A DNA stretch of 42,462 nt from Peptostreptococcaceae bacterium. Its GTDB lineage: Bacteria > Bacillota > Clostridia > Peptostreptococcales > Filifactoraceae. Below the pieces are notes generated by a model. That model was not told the DNA's origin. It worked only from the letters and a program-made list of their open reading frames with translations, and ran no database searches. Below, in pieces: positions 8,207-17,183 of this stretch. The first letter of the stretch is position 1, and each line of letters opens with the position of its first letter. The position numbers were made by a program, and so were the translations under genes. The DNA lies in the NCBI GenBank assembly GCA_030532705.1, contig JAUNKR010000016.1, positions 1 to 42,462 of the forward strand. The letters run 5' to 3'.

Positions 8207-8812
8207 TTATTTCCTAAACTTTTTGATCTCGCTTCGATCTTTCAGCTGCAATTTCCCGATGATCTGCGAAGAAAGTTTTTTGACATAATCGTAGCTGTAA
8301 TTGAGCTCCTTTGCGATCTCTTTATTATTGTATGCACGCACCATCAGGCGAAGCACCTTTTTTTCCGAAGCATTGAGCGGATCGCCCATCGCCTCCAGCC
8401 TTTCCTCATCAAGCTCATAGCCGGCAAAAGAGCGACTGACATTTTTGAGCGCCAGCGAGATCCTCACGAGCAGTACCTGAGACGAAAAAGGTTTGGTGAT
8501 ATAGTCCAGCGCCCCGCTTTGCAAACACTTGACCTCCGATTCCGCTGATAAGATCCCCGTCAAAAAAATGATCGGGATCGACGCACAATTCTTGATCTTC
8601 TGGATCTTTTTGAGCGTCTCATAGCCATCCATCTTCGGCATCAAAATATCGAGCAGGATCAGATCCGGACGATTGCCATCCTCCAAATATTCCAATGCCT
8701 GCTCCCCCGAGATCGCCAGACTGACATCATAGGTCGGACTGAGCACGCTCTCCGCCTGCTCCAGAAGGATCGGATCATCATCCACGACCAATATCCTCAA
8801 TTTATTCTTCAT
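8207..8812 (-). CDS. Response regulator with LuxR-type DNA-binding domain
   Basis: 201 aa. Receiver domain with D11/D12, phosphoacceptor Asp55 (LLDILMP), Thr85 and Lys107 (KPF), then a LuxR-type helix-turn-helix at about 145-198 (NASEKKVLRLMV, then NYSYDYVKKLSSQIIGKL). It overlaps the end of the hybrid kinase gene by 11 nt and has AAGGAGAGGAGAATATAG before its ATG, so the two are co-translated partners. The hybrid kinase probably passes phosphate through its Hpt-like domain to this regulator. Targets are unknown; no downstream gene shares the operon. Confidence 0.92.
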   Translation of the reverse strand: MKNKLRILVVDDDPILLEQAESVLSPTYDVSLAISGEQALEYLEDGNRPDLILLDILMPKMDGYETLKKIQKIKNCASIPIIFLTGILSAESEVKCLQSGALDYITKPFSSQVLLVRISLALKNVSRSFAGYELDEERLEAMGDPLNASEKKVLRLMVRAYNNKEIAKELNYSYDYVKKLSSQIIGKLQLKDRSEIKKFRK

Positions 8813-11192
8813 CTATATTCTCCTCTCCTTCGTACGATCCCTCGACGATCGACTGCGCCTTTTTGAAATCAAATCCCAGCACTGCCGAGATCGCCTCTTT
8901 CAAACGATCCGCTCTGACCGGATCCTTTTCATTCTCATAGAGTTTCTCCAAATAATTCAGCGCCGGCTTACGATTCATATTCTTCAGCGCAAGGCTCAGA
9001 TCTTCAAAGATCTCCTTCACATCGGCGGTCTTTTGTATCGCCGTCTCCTCGATCGGCTCGTCCTGAAGTCTCTCCGCCTCTTTCATCAGGACCAAAAGCC
9101 CCTGATATCCCTTCTCCCAAAGATAGTACAGATGCGGCAGCAAAGTGATCGCTTCCTCCCATTTCTTGTCCATGCAGAGATTTTCGATATCCGCAGCGGC
9201 ACCCGATAATCGAAGCATCCCCACATTGCGTGCGCGGCTTCGGATCGAGTGGATCTTAAATTTCAGATTTTCAGGATTTTCCCTCGCCAATCGCTCCACT
9301 TCGGATCGCTCCTGCTCATAATGCGTCGATAGCAGCTTCGCGATCTTATACAGCTGCATCAGATCGCCCTCAAAATATTCCAGCGCGATGCTCAGATGAA
9401 GTCCATAGCGTTCCAAAATACCGTTGAGCTCCTTATTCTTATTTTTATAGTCGATCGGCTGCTTTTGAGGAATATTTTTCCCTTCGATCAGATCCGGCGA
9501 GATCTGTCCCATCAGCATCTTGTATAGATCCGAAAGCGTGAACGGCTTGGTCAAATATGCCGAAAAACCGCTCGACATCAACAGTTTTTCCGTGCCCGAG
9601 ACCGCATTCGCCGTCAGCGCCACCACCGGCGTTTTGAAATCCTTCTGCTCCAAAAGTCTCCGCAACACTTCCAGCCCGTCCATCTCCGGCATCATATAAT
9701 CCATCAAGATGACATCATATTGATTTTTTTCGACCGCCTCGACGCATTCCACCCCCGATATCACCGAATCGAATCGGATCCCGGTCGGACGAAGCATCTC
9801 CTTCAAAATAAGCAGATTATCCTCATTATCATCGACCGCCAACAGCTTTGCTTTCGGCGCATAAAACAGATGATCCCCGTTGGTCTTGCGCTCATCCGGT
9901 CGCAAAGTCGCGATCTTTTGGGGAAGCTCGACCCGAAAGCTGCTCCCTTTTCGATACTCGCTCTCCACATGCACGGTCCCGCCCATCAGCTCCGTCAGCT
10001 CCTTGACGATCGCAAGCCCCAGTCCCGTTCCTTCGATATGACGATGCGTCCGAAGGTCCGCACGATTGAACGCCTCAAAGATCCCTTTCAGCTCATCCTT
10101 CGGGATCCCGACCCCCGTATCCGACACCTCGATGCACAAAATGATCTCATCCGCGAGATTTGAATTACGGAAAAAGATCTCCAGCACGATGTGCCCGCGG
10201 TTCGTGTATTTGAACGCATTGCTCAAAAAATTCCCGATGATCTTCTTGATCGCAAACATATCCCCGATCAGATAAGGCGGAAAACCCTCCGCGATCTCCG
10301 TATGATATCTTACCGCCGATTTCTTTTTCAGCTCCATACTGATGTGCTCGACGCTTTCCACCAGCTCCTCCAGCGAATACGGTTCCCACACGATCTCAAT
10401 CTTCCCCGATTCGATCTTGCTCACGTCCAGAACATTACTCACAATCTCCTGCAAAGCGACCCCTGAATGCTGGATCTGCTTCGCAAGCTTTTGGATATGT
10501 TCCGATGAAGTGTCCCGCTGGATCAGTTCGTTCGCACCCATGATGATATTGAGCGGCGTTCGAATCTCATGACTCATATTCGCCAAAAAAGTACTCTTCG
10601 ATTGGTTCGCCATCTCCGCATCCGAACGTGATTGTTCCAAGAGCTTTTGTTGTTCCTCATAAAAAGCAAACTGAAAATACATCGTTACGCCGATCGCACC
10701 GGCGACGATCAGTGCACTGACACAGATATCGACTACTATATTTCGCTCATTCCCCAGAAAAGTGACCGTTTCCGGAAATCGATACGCGATGATATGGATA
10801 CTCAGATAGACCAGTACCTCCAAAAAGATAAAGACAAACATCTTCTCCCCGTCCACCATATACACCGTAAACACGATGCCGAGGATGAAGAAAGAAGACA
10901 TCCCGCTGTGATAACCTCCGCTGTAAAAAAAGATGACCGGGAACAAGATCAAGAAGATCCCGATGATCGCAAGGATATAACAGCGCTCATACTTTTTGCT
11001 TTTGACCGCATAAAAAAGCAGGGCAACAGAAAAAATGCCTACAAAGATGTTCAAGATCGCGCCCTCTTTACTGATCCCTGTAAATGGAGAAGACAATGCG
11101 ATCAAAATACATACTGCGACACCCGTTAACCCTAACAGATTAAATATCTTTACCCGAAACTCCAGCTCCTTTGCAAAAAAAATCTCTTTCAT
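8802..11192 (-). CDS. Hybrid histidine kinase with receiver and Hpt-like domain
   Basis: 796 aa from the ATG at 11192, which has GGGGAGGTTTACCA upstream. The open frame continues 34 codons further, across the promoter area, without an SD. Residues 10-175 form about six membrane spans. HisKA: ANMSHEIRTP with His208. ATPase: NFLSNAFKYTN, DTGVGIP and GTGLGLAI. Receiver: LLAVDDNEDN and phosphoacceptor Asp498 (LMDYMMPEMDG). An Hpt-like helix bundle near residue 648 has IHSIRSRARNVG; the usual HSLKG glycine is missing but the histidine is kept. Such BarA-like kinases run a phosphorelay from His to Asp to His and on to a separate regulator, here the overlapping downstream gene. The signal is unknown, as there is no external sensor domain. 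Confidence 0.9.
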   Translation of the reverse strand: MKEIFFAKELEFRVKIFNLLGLTGVAVCILIALSSPFTGISKEGAILNIFVGIFSVALLFYAVKSKKYERCYILAIIGIFLILFPVIFFYSGGYHSGMSSFFILGIVFTVYMVDGEKMFVFIFLEVLVYLSIHIIAYRFPETVTFLGNERNIVVDICVSALIVAGAIGVTMYFQFAFYEEQQKLLEQSRSDAEMANQSKSTFLANMSHEIRTPLNIIMGANELIQRDTSSEHIQKLAKQIQHSGVALQEIVSNVLDVSKIESGKIEIVWEPYSLEELVESVEHISMELKKKSAVRYHTEIAEGFPPYLIGDMFAIKKIIGNFLSNAFKYTNRGHIVLEIFFRNSNLADEIILCIEVSDTGVGIPKDELKGIFEAFNRADLRTHRHIEGTGLGLAIVKELTELMGGTVHVESEYRKGSSFRVELPQKIATLRPDERKTNGDHLFYAPKAKLLAVDDNEDNLLILKEMLRPTGIRFDSVISGVECVEAVEKNQYDVILMDYMMPEMDGLEVLRRLLEQKDFKTPVVALTANAVSGTEKLLMSSGFSAYLTKPFTLSDLYKMLMGQISPDLIEGKNIPQKQPIDYKNKNKELNGILERYGLHLSIALEYFEGDLMQLYKIAKLLSTHYEQERSEVERLARENPENLKFKIHSIRSRARNVGMLRLSGAAADIENLCMDKKWEEAITLLPHLYYLWEKGYQGLLVLMKEAERLQDEPIEETAIQKTADVKEIFEDLSLALKNMNRKPALNYLEKLYENEKDPVRADRLKEAISAVLGFDFKKAQSIVEGSYEGEENIDEE

Positions 11193-11289
11193 TGGTAAAC
11201 CTCCCCGGGCATTACCATCCGCTTTCCCTCCGGCAGAGAAAAAGCGACTTTTATTATGTAAAATGCTTTCCGATTTACTATTATAATAC

Positions 11290-11308
11290 CCCAAAAAACA
11301 TTTTTGGG
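11290..11308. promoter_or_regulatory. Palindrome near the hybrid-kinase promoter
   Basis: CCCAAAAA (11290-11297), ACA, TTTTTGGG (11301-11308) is a perfect 8-bp inverted repeat. On the minus strand it lies just upstream of TATAAT (11285-11280), where a -35 would be. It could be an operator for the kinase-regulator pair or an A/T-rich hairpin. No T-run on either side makes it a strong terminator. Confidence 0.35.
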
Positions 11309-11464
11309 ATAGACACCAAAAGTTACTTTTTTGATCCGACCCGACCGATCTAGTCCGACCGCATCTGTCGATGAACTTCTATGAGCGATCCCTCGATCCT
11401 CCACAAAATCCTTGAGATCGTCAAAAAAGACATGCAAAAACCGACCTCCAATCATTAGAACTTT

Positions 11465-11489
11465 GGTCTAGTTTTTAGGGCTCGGCACT
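11465..11489 (+). repeat. Imperfect direct repeat, copy 1
   Basis: GGTCTAGTTTTTAGGGCTCGGCAC here resembles GGTCTAGCTTTTGGGGATCGGTAC at 11795-11818. The copies share most positions and are about 330 nt apart, on either side of the candidate sRNA. This may be the trace of a small duplication. Confidence 0.4.
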
Positions 11490-11690
11490 GTGTTGCACTT
11501 TTGTCGATGCCGAGAACACAAGGCTTGTTGCCGGAGCACCGACTCCACCACTAAAGACAGAAACTGTTACACATACTAAAATAATGCCTGAGCCGATTCC
11601 TTTTATCTGACTAAACCACTCAAGCCATAATAACATATCACTTGATTTATGGTATATTTTGAAAAAATGTCAAAATAAGGTTTTATTTCA

Positions 11691-11719
11691 TTGGAAAAAT
11701 GTCAAATTGGTAATATAAT
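11691..11719 (+). promoter_or_regulatory. Promoter of a short transcript
   Basis: TTGGAA (11691-11696), a 17-nt spacer and a perfect TATAAT (11714-11719) point right into a stretch with no gene. A GAAAAA-TGTCAAA-type element occurs twice near it (about 11662 and 11693), possibly an operator pair. Confidence 0.6.
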
Positions 11720-11725
11720 ATCATT

Positions 11726-11793
11726 AGAAAACGTACAAGATCGTATCTCATGCAACAACCCCCTTACTTGACTCAGGTAAGGGGGTTGTTTTA
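11726..11793 (+). ncRNA. Candidate small RNA of about 65 nt
   Basis: A good promoter lies 6 nt before this stretch and a strong intrinsic terminator closes it: arms 11754-11767 and 11777-11790 pair perfectly over 14 bp around a 9-nt loop, ending in TTGTTTTATGG. There is no reading frame of note. About 28 nt of 5' sequence is left free to pair with targets. No minus-strand gene ends nearby with a good T-run in that direction, so the terminator best belongs to a plus-strand transcript. Alternatively it is only a stray terminator. Neither the sRNA nor a target is known to me. Confidence 0.45.
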
Positions 11794-11996
11794 TGGTCTA
11801 GCTTTTGGGGATCGGTACAGCTTTCTTGATACGCTAAATCCGATCTCTTAAATCATCATCTCCAAACTCGTACGATATCTGCCGGCCAATAAATGCCTCC
11901 CACAGAGATCCACTGTAATGATAAAAATGCCGGATCGTTTGCAAGATATCTCCCGATCAAAGAATGCTTCCGCACCAACAAGATCCTCTCCCCAAG

Positions 11997-14900
11997 TTAT
12001 TTTGTTGAGATCCCGATCTGGACCTTTTCTTCGTCGGTGAGTTCTCGGCCCGCACAGATCCGCTCGATCTCCTTCAGCGCTTCTTCCTCACTCAGCATAC
12101 TGTAGATCGACATCGTACGATAGTTTTTGAAATCTGCTCCGTCATTATCATAAAAATCTACATAATACAGCTGATCCATCGCGATACTTCTACCGTCTTC
12201 GTTGAAGCAGGCATTGGTTCGATATGGCATCGAGGATGACGGCTTGAGTGTAGCGATCAGCCTTCCACTTCCAAAATCAACGATATATCCTACACGCTGG
12301 ATGTCATTGTTTCTGATCATCAGCAGCATGTTGCTCTTCGCATTGTATAGATTCAGATCCCCAAAACTGATCGGGGTCTTTGCACAGGCCTCATCCAGAT
12401 CAAAAAGCTTGACCTCCTTTCCTTTTTCCCAAATATAACCGGCATTGTTGTAGATCCCCTTCACGATCAACGTATCATTATCGCTGTTTATATCGAGCGC
12501 TTCGCCCGGGATCTTATCGAGCGTTTCACCTGATTCAAAATCGATGATCTCGGTCGTTCCGGAGACTCGGTTGATCACGAGCGTTTTTTCATCTTCGCTC
12601 AGCAGGATCTTGTAGGAGGTACTTTTGATGTCCGGATAGCTTTTTAGGATCTTCTGACTTTCGATCTCGATCATTCGCAGCCCTTCGATCTCATCGATGA
12701 TCAATATTTTTTTCGAGTCGGCAGTAAAAGTATATCCGATCTGATTGGTGATCAGCGGGATGTCTCTCTGTTTCTTCGTGCGCTGATCGTAGACCGCCAA
12801 AGCATATCCCGTGATCAACCCCTCCGCATCACGATGCGCCACAACCCTTGAGATATAATTTCCGTCATTGGAGATCGAGTATCCTCGGACTTCTCCGATA
12901 TAGCCCTGAAAATTCAGCTCATTGAGCTCGACCTTCTCCTGCTGTCCCTCCAGTCCTTTCGTGATCAAAAAATCCTTGCCGTCATAATAGAGCATATGCG
13001 AAAAATTCTTTGAGACAGCGATCAACTGGAGCGGCAAAATCTTTGAATTGGAACTTGAGCCGATGTCTACGATCTTGATCACTTGATTCTCTCTGGAGTT
13101 CGTGATCAGCTTGCTTCCATCCGGCAAGAATTGGATCTCGGAAGCGACCCCTCGTCCATAGTTGAAATCATCCTCCAATATCACGCCGTCTTTCCAGATC
13201 GACATCGACCCGTCTTCACTGACGATGATCAGCGTATTGGTGTCCTCATGGTAGGCGAAGATCGTTATATTCCTGCCCGGAAAAGCGATCTCTCGATCGA
13301 TCGTCCCATTTTTCGGATTGATAAAATAAATCTTGGAAGCGGTGGAGGCCACAAATTGCCCCTTACTCGTCTCAATCAAATTTCTCTTTTCGGAATACAA
13401 AGTAAGATTTTCCGAAAAGATCTTTTTACCATCCAAAGTATATTTGATAAATGTACCGCGCGCTTCTGCCAACAAATATTTTCCATCCTTTGAATATTGC
13501 GCCCAGCGATATTCACTGATCAGTTCATAGCTCTGCGAACCACCCAATGTCATCATTTCTTTGATCTGAGGAAATCGAGCGATGATCGATCCGTCTTTTA
13601 CTTTTCGACGAGTCATTTGATCCGGTGACTGTTCATCGGCAAGCACCATCACAAGCTCCTCCCCATTTGGCGAAATATTCACGTCTTTGATATCTTCAGC
13701 CACTTCAAATTCGCCGACCTTCTCCCAACTTTTCGTATCATAAGCCACAAATTGATAGACATTCGCATTCAAACTGATCTGAAAAAATCTGCTCCCATCC
13801 ACCGAAAACTGACCCATCATCGGGATTCCTTTGATCGAAAAAGTCTGTATCGTCTCTCCGCTTTCTACATCATAGATGATCGTCTTTTCTCCGAAGGAAG
13901 CGGATGCCAAGAGCTTGCTGTCCGGCGAAAAATCCATCAGCTTGACCTGCTCACCGTGTCCGGAAAGCACTTTGATCAATTCCCCATTCTTCGGATCTGC
14001 GATCGCGGTCTTGTTGTTTCCCAGTCCGTAAGCAATATACTTGCTGTCATCACTGATCGAAAAATAGGTGAGCTTATTTTTTGTCGGGATCGTCGTAAGC
14101 ATACGAAAACCGTTGTTATAGATCGAATTATTGTAGATCGCCATCTCTTCCGCTTTGAGAAGCGCATGATTTTCCATCGACGGATCGATCGGCTCCATCG
14201 CCTCTTTGGCGATCAGGATCGCCTTGATGCTGTCCCCATCCTCCAAAAAATCTTTGGACGATTTCATCAGAATCGCCGCATTGGACTGGACCGCCTCCTG
14301 TCGTGCACGCTCCGCCTTTTGGTACGCGTTTGCCATAAACAGACCGAAGATCAAAAACACCGCTCCGACCAAGGCAGAAATACTCAGCACCAACTTATTC
14401 TTTCGTTCCTTGTCCCGCTGACGAAGATCCCCGAGCGAACATCCCAGGATCGTCGCCATGATACGATACTTCTCCAATTTCAGCAGCGAAAGAGCCTCTT
14501 TGGTCAACAGCTTCATCTCCTGCGGATCCTTGACGGACTCGTAGCTTACTACTTCACCCTGCAAGATCTTGTTCGGACGAAGATCCGCCGCCAAAATATC
14601 CTGCAATTGCGCATCTTCGCTTTGGCTTTCTCGCTTCAGTTCTTTCAAAGGCCATGGGAAAGACTCCGACGGATCGCCTTCGATCAGCACCGGAATGATC
14701 CGCTCATCGCCATGGAGCTTTCGAAAAGTCTGGATCTCCTTGATGCACCACTCGGAGAGAGGCAATCTTCTCGAGCAGATCACGATCAAATACTTACTGT
14801 TCTTGAGCGCATCTTCGATCGAATCACTCAGATCTTTCGCCGCAAGTTCTTCCCGATCGCGAAAAACACGAAATACCGGCTTTTGCCCGTTGATCTCAAA

Positions 14901-15077
14901 TTCCTTCGGTGCGCGGAATGTTTCGATCATCTTATGCACCGCCTGCGCGATCTGCTGATCCGGCTCCAAATGTCGATAGCTAATAAAAGCTTCGAATTTA
15001 TATCTTTTCTCCTTATATTCAGATGCCGCCTGTTCCAATTCATCGGTTATGATCCGATGTTTGATCTCATTACTCAT
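11997..15077 (-). CDS. TIR domain, membrane span and beta-propeller protein
   Basis: 1026 aa. The TIR domain covers about 27-165: FEAFISYRH (strand A), FRVFRDREELAAKDLSDSI (BB loop and alpha B) and SEWCIKEIQTF with Glu114 where NAD-cleaving TIR enzymes have their catalytic glutamate. A single span follows (about 226-250), then a helical linker (SKDFLEDGDSIKAILIAKEA) of the kind found in front of WD40 propellers in signalling proteins. Residues 320-1000 hold WD40/TolB-like repeats such as MDFSPDSKLLASASFGEKTI. TIR proteins of this kind often take part in immunity by destroying NAD; here that is inferred. The propeller may be the sensor or a scaffold. The ATG at 15077 has GAAGGAG six nt before it; the ATG one codon earlier is less well spaced. 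It touches the upstream RyR gene, so the two are one operon. Confidence 0.8.
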   Translation of the reverse strand: MSNEIKHRIITDELEQAASEYKEKRYKFEAFISYRHLEPDQQIAQAVHKMIETFRAPKEFEINGQKPVFRVFRDREELAAKDLSDSIEDALKNSKYLIVICSRRLPLSEWCIKEIQTFRKLHGDERIIPVLIEGDPSESFPWPLKELKRESQSEDAQLQDILAADLRPNKILQGEVVSYESVKDPQEMKLLTKEALSLLKLEKYRIMATILGCSLGDLRQRDKERKNKLVLSISALVGAVFLIFGLFMANAYQKAERARQEAVQSNAAILMKSSKDFLEDGDSIKAILIAKEAMEPIDPSMENHALLKAEEMAIYNNSIYNNGFRMLTTIPTKNKLTYFSISDDSKYIAYGLGNNKTAIADPKNGELIKVLSGHGEQVKLMDFSPDSKLLASASFGEKTIIYDVESGETIQTFSIKGIPMMGQFSVDGSRFFQISLNANVYQFVAYDTKSWEKVGEFEVAEDIKDVNISPNGEELVMVLADEQSPDQMTRRKVKDGSIIARFPQIKEMMTLGGSQSYELISEYRWAQYSKDGKYLLAEARGTFIKYTLDGKKIFSENLTLYSEKRNLIETSKGQFVASTASKIYFINPKNGTIDREIAFPGRNITIFAYHEDTNTLIIVSEDGSMSIWKDGVILEDDFNYGRGVASEIQFLPDGSKLITNSRENQVIKIVDIGSSSNSKILPLQLIAVSKNFSHMLYYDGKDFLITKGLEGQQEKVELNELNFQGYIGEVRGYSISNDGNYISRVVAHRDAEGLITGYALAVYDQRTKKQRDIPLITNQIGYTFTADSKKILIIDEIEGLRMIEIESQKILKSYPDIKSTSYKILLSEDEKTLVINRVSGTTEIIDFESGETLDKIPGEALDINSDNDTLIVKGIYNNAGYIWEKGKEVKLFDLDEACAKTPISFGDLNLYNAKSNMLLMIRNNDIQRVGYIVDFGSGRLIATLKPSSSMPYRTNACFNEDGRSIAMDQLYYVDFYDNDGADFKNYRTMSIYSMLSEEEALKEIERICAGRELTDEEKVQIGISTK

Positions 15078-16951
15078 CATTCACTCCTTCTTTGTGGGAA
15101 AAGCGCAAAAACGGACAGCAGATCATATTCCGGATGACAGCTGAAAAACTTTTCGCCCATGATCTTTTCCCAATCTTCGATCAGACAAGGATGCGTCCGT
15201 GCGATCTCATCCTTCTCCTCACCATAGCTGAAATTCATCGCATAATAGCTGTGACACCAGCGCTGATGTTCCATCCGTGAAAGCAGATCCAGCAGAGGCT
15301 CTTCTTCCAAAAGCACCGCAAATCCCTTCTTGAACGCCGCTTCGTTTTGCACCCGACTCTCCTGCAATTTCATAAACTTTTGGCGACAATTCTCGAGCCA
15401 TCCGTAAAGCGCTTCCTCTCCCTGATCGGCAAAAATAATTCGCAAGATCTCCTCTTTCACCCGCGAATGAGATGCGGATGCGCGAGAGGATGCTTTTTTT
15501 GTTTGCGAAAGCTCGCTCCATGCCCGTCCTTCGCCCAAACCGGCCGCCTTAGAAGATCGATTGTAACTCTCGTTGAAATCTTTTGCCACCCGATCCAGCG
15601 ATTCACGTAGCAGGATCTGCTCGCTCATCACCTCTTTGATATCGCCAAAGATCCGAACCGATGAGATATCCTCCGGCAACATCGGACGCAGATCCACGCC
15701 CGAAAGATTACGCAAAGCCGTTGGAGTCTTTGGAAAGAATCGCTCGATCTTACTGAGGATCTCCAAATTGCAGATCGTATCTTCCATCATCAGAAAGACC
15801 GCTGTCGGCGGGATCGCTCCAAGCTCCGCTAAGATCCTTCCAAATCCTCGGTGCCGAGGGTCGATATCGATCGGATGAATATCCAATGCCTCTTGAATAG
15901 ATTCATTTGATGCCAGATATTGCTGAACTTTTTGCTCCGCTTCCGGATCGACGATGGTGATGCGAATCTTTTGATCCAGCGACAAAGTCGCATCATTTGC
16001 CGCATGATGGAGCAAAGGCTCCATCAACTCATTGGCACCGACCAACAGAAAATGGACCTGCCCCAATGCCTGAGCCAAAGCCTCGACCGCGCTCTCTGCG
16101 CCTTTTTGCACATGATCTCGGAGCTGATCAAAATTTGATCGCAATAGTCCGTTGGAAGCACCCATCTCCGAAAAAAGCAGACGGATCATCAGGTCGTTCT
16201 GATCGAAAGGTACCAGATCCAAACGGCTGAGGCTCGGATTTTTGACCTTTTCATTCGCTAAGATATCCTCCAGATAAGTCGGGATCTCCTGCGATCCGCA
16301 TCGGATATAACAATTTATTTCACGCTCAGGTTTCATCTGCTTGATCAGATGGATAAAAGCCGAATAATTCTCAAGATCTTTTTGTGCCCCAAATACCATC
16401 GCCTTCGTCGAATCAAAACGCACTTTATAAAACATTTCCCGGATCTCTTTTGGCGAAGCATGCTCAATATCGAACAGATGGACTGCGACCGAGTTCTTTT
16501 CATACAGCGTCTTCCACTCCTCCGGGATCGGTGTCTTACAGATCAAGGTCAGGCGGTAAGCACTATCCGAGCGCTGTAAATTCTGGATCAACGCATCCGT
16601 CAGCTCCGTACGTTCAAACAAGATCAAATGATTTTTGCTCCAGCAGTTCAGCAAGGAATTTTTGAAATGAAACAACAGATTCGTGATCTTCGTCAAAACC
16701 AATGCCGAGGTCAAGATCGGCGCAAGCCATTTAGCAATCTCATAACTGATTGCCGTATCTCCATCCGCCGGCAGCGGTGCAACAAACAAAAACATTTTGA
16801 TCATTCCATACAACACAGCCGAGAGCAACTGCCAAGGCCTTTCGATCAACGGCTGATAATATCGGAAAAGACCATGGACCGCCAAAACGATCGAGAGGAT
16901 AAACAAAATCAAGTACAGTTTTTTCTTATAATAATTCTTATTCGCATTCAT
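15077..16951 (-). CDS. TrkA-like Rossmann membrane protein with RyR-like domain
   Basis: 624 aa. Hydrophobic spans lie at about 10-33, 43-60 and 70-95. Two Rossmann-like regions follow (about 100-210, NHLILFERTELTDAL; about 290-400, HFLLVGANELMEPLL), similar to TrkA-N/RCK nucleotide-binding units but without a clear GxGxxG. The last about 70 residues carry the RyR-type pattern SRMEHQRWCHSYYAMNFSYG, then HPCLIEDW and YDLLSVFALFP. RyR domains with TrkA-like units occur, as I recall, in nucleotide-centred prokaryotic conflict systems. A role as a membrane sensor or effector responding to a nucleotide-derived ligand with the TIR partner is inferred. The start ATG at 16951 has GGAG seven nt upstream. 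The stop codon overlaps the start of the TIR gene. An alternative reading is a potassium-channel-like regulator. Confidence 0.65.
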   Translation of the reverse strand: MNANKNYYKKKLYLILFILSIVLAVHGLFRYYQPLIERPWQLLSAVLYGMIKMFLFVAPLPADGDTAISYEIAKWLAPILTSALVLTKITNLLFHFKNSLLNCWSKNHLILFERTELTDALIQNLQRSDSAYRLTLICKTPIPEEWKTLYEKNSVAVHLFDIEHASPKEIREMFYKVRFDSTKAMVFGAQKDLENYSAFIHLIKQMKPEREINCYIRCGSQEIPTYLEDILANEKVKNPSLSRLDLVPFDQNDLMIRLLFSEMGASNGLLRSNFDQLRDHVQKGAESAVEALAQALGQVHFLLVGANELMEPLLHHAANDATLSLDQKIRITIVDPEAEQKVQQYLASNESIQEALDIHPIDIDPRHRGFGRILAELGAIPPTAVFLMMEDTICNLEILSKIERFFPKTPTALRNLSGVDLRPMLPEDISSVRIFGDIKEVMSEQILLRESLDRVAKDFNESYNRSSKAAGLGEGRAWSELSQTKKASSRASASHSRVKEEILRIIFADQGEEALYGWLENCRQKFMKLQESRVQNEAAFKKGFAVLLEEEPLLDLLSRMEHQRWCHSYYAMNFSYGEEKDEIARTHPCLIEDWEKIMGEKFFSCHPEYDLLSVFALFPQRRSE

Positions 16952-17000
16952 ATGTACACTCCATAAATTTTACTAAGATCTATTGACCCTTTCACCGATG

Positions 17001-17006
17001 ATTATA
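17001..17006 (-). promoter_or_regulatory. Extended -10 promoter of the TIR/RyR operon
   Basis: On the minus strand TGATATAAT (core 17006-17001) is an extended -10, with TATACA 17-18 nt upstream as a weak -35. It reads into the RyR gene with a leader of about 45 nt. The 232-nt divergent gap up to cas10 at 17184 is A/T rich; on the cas10 side I see TATATT (17143-17148) with only a poor -35 (TAGATT). Confidence 0.55.
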
Positions 17007-17183
17007 TCACCAAAACGCTCTCCTGTATATTCTGATGCTCCATAGCTTCAAAATCGATCTTTTTCACAACATATTTTATACAACTTTTTTATTTGATGAA
17101 TTTATAAAAACCAATGAAATAGATTTTATTTTATGATAATATTATATTAGCAAAAATAAAACGTTTTCAATAAAGGAGGTCTT

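Noticed and set aside
13752-15137. Long plus-strand frame of 461 codons opposite the TIR gene
   Set aside because: It is antisense to a clearly coding TIR-propeller gene, is rich in Arg, His and Ile as expected of a shadow frame, and has no SD or known domain.
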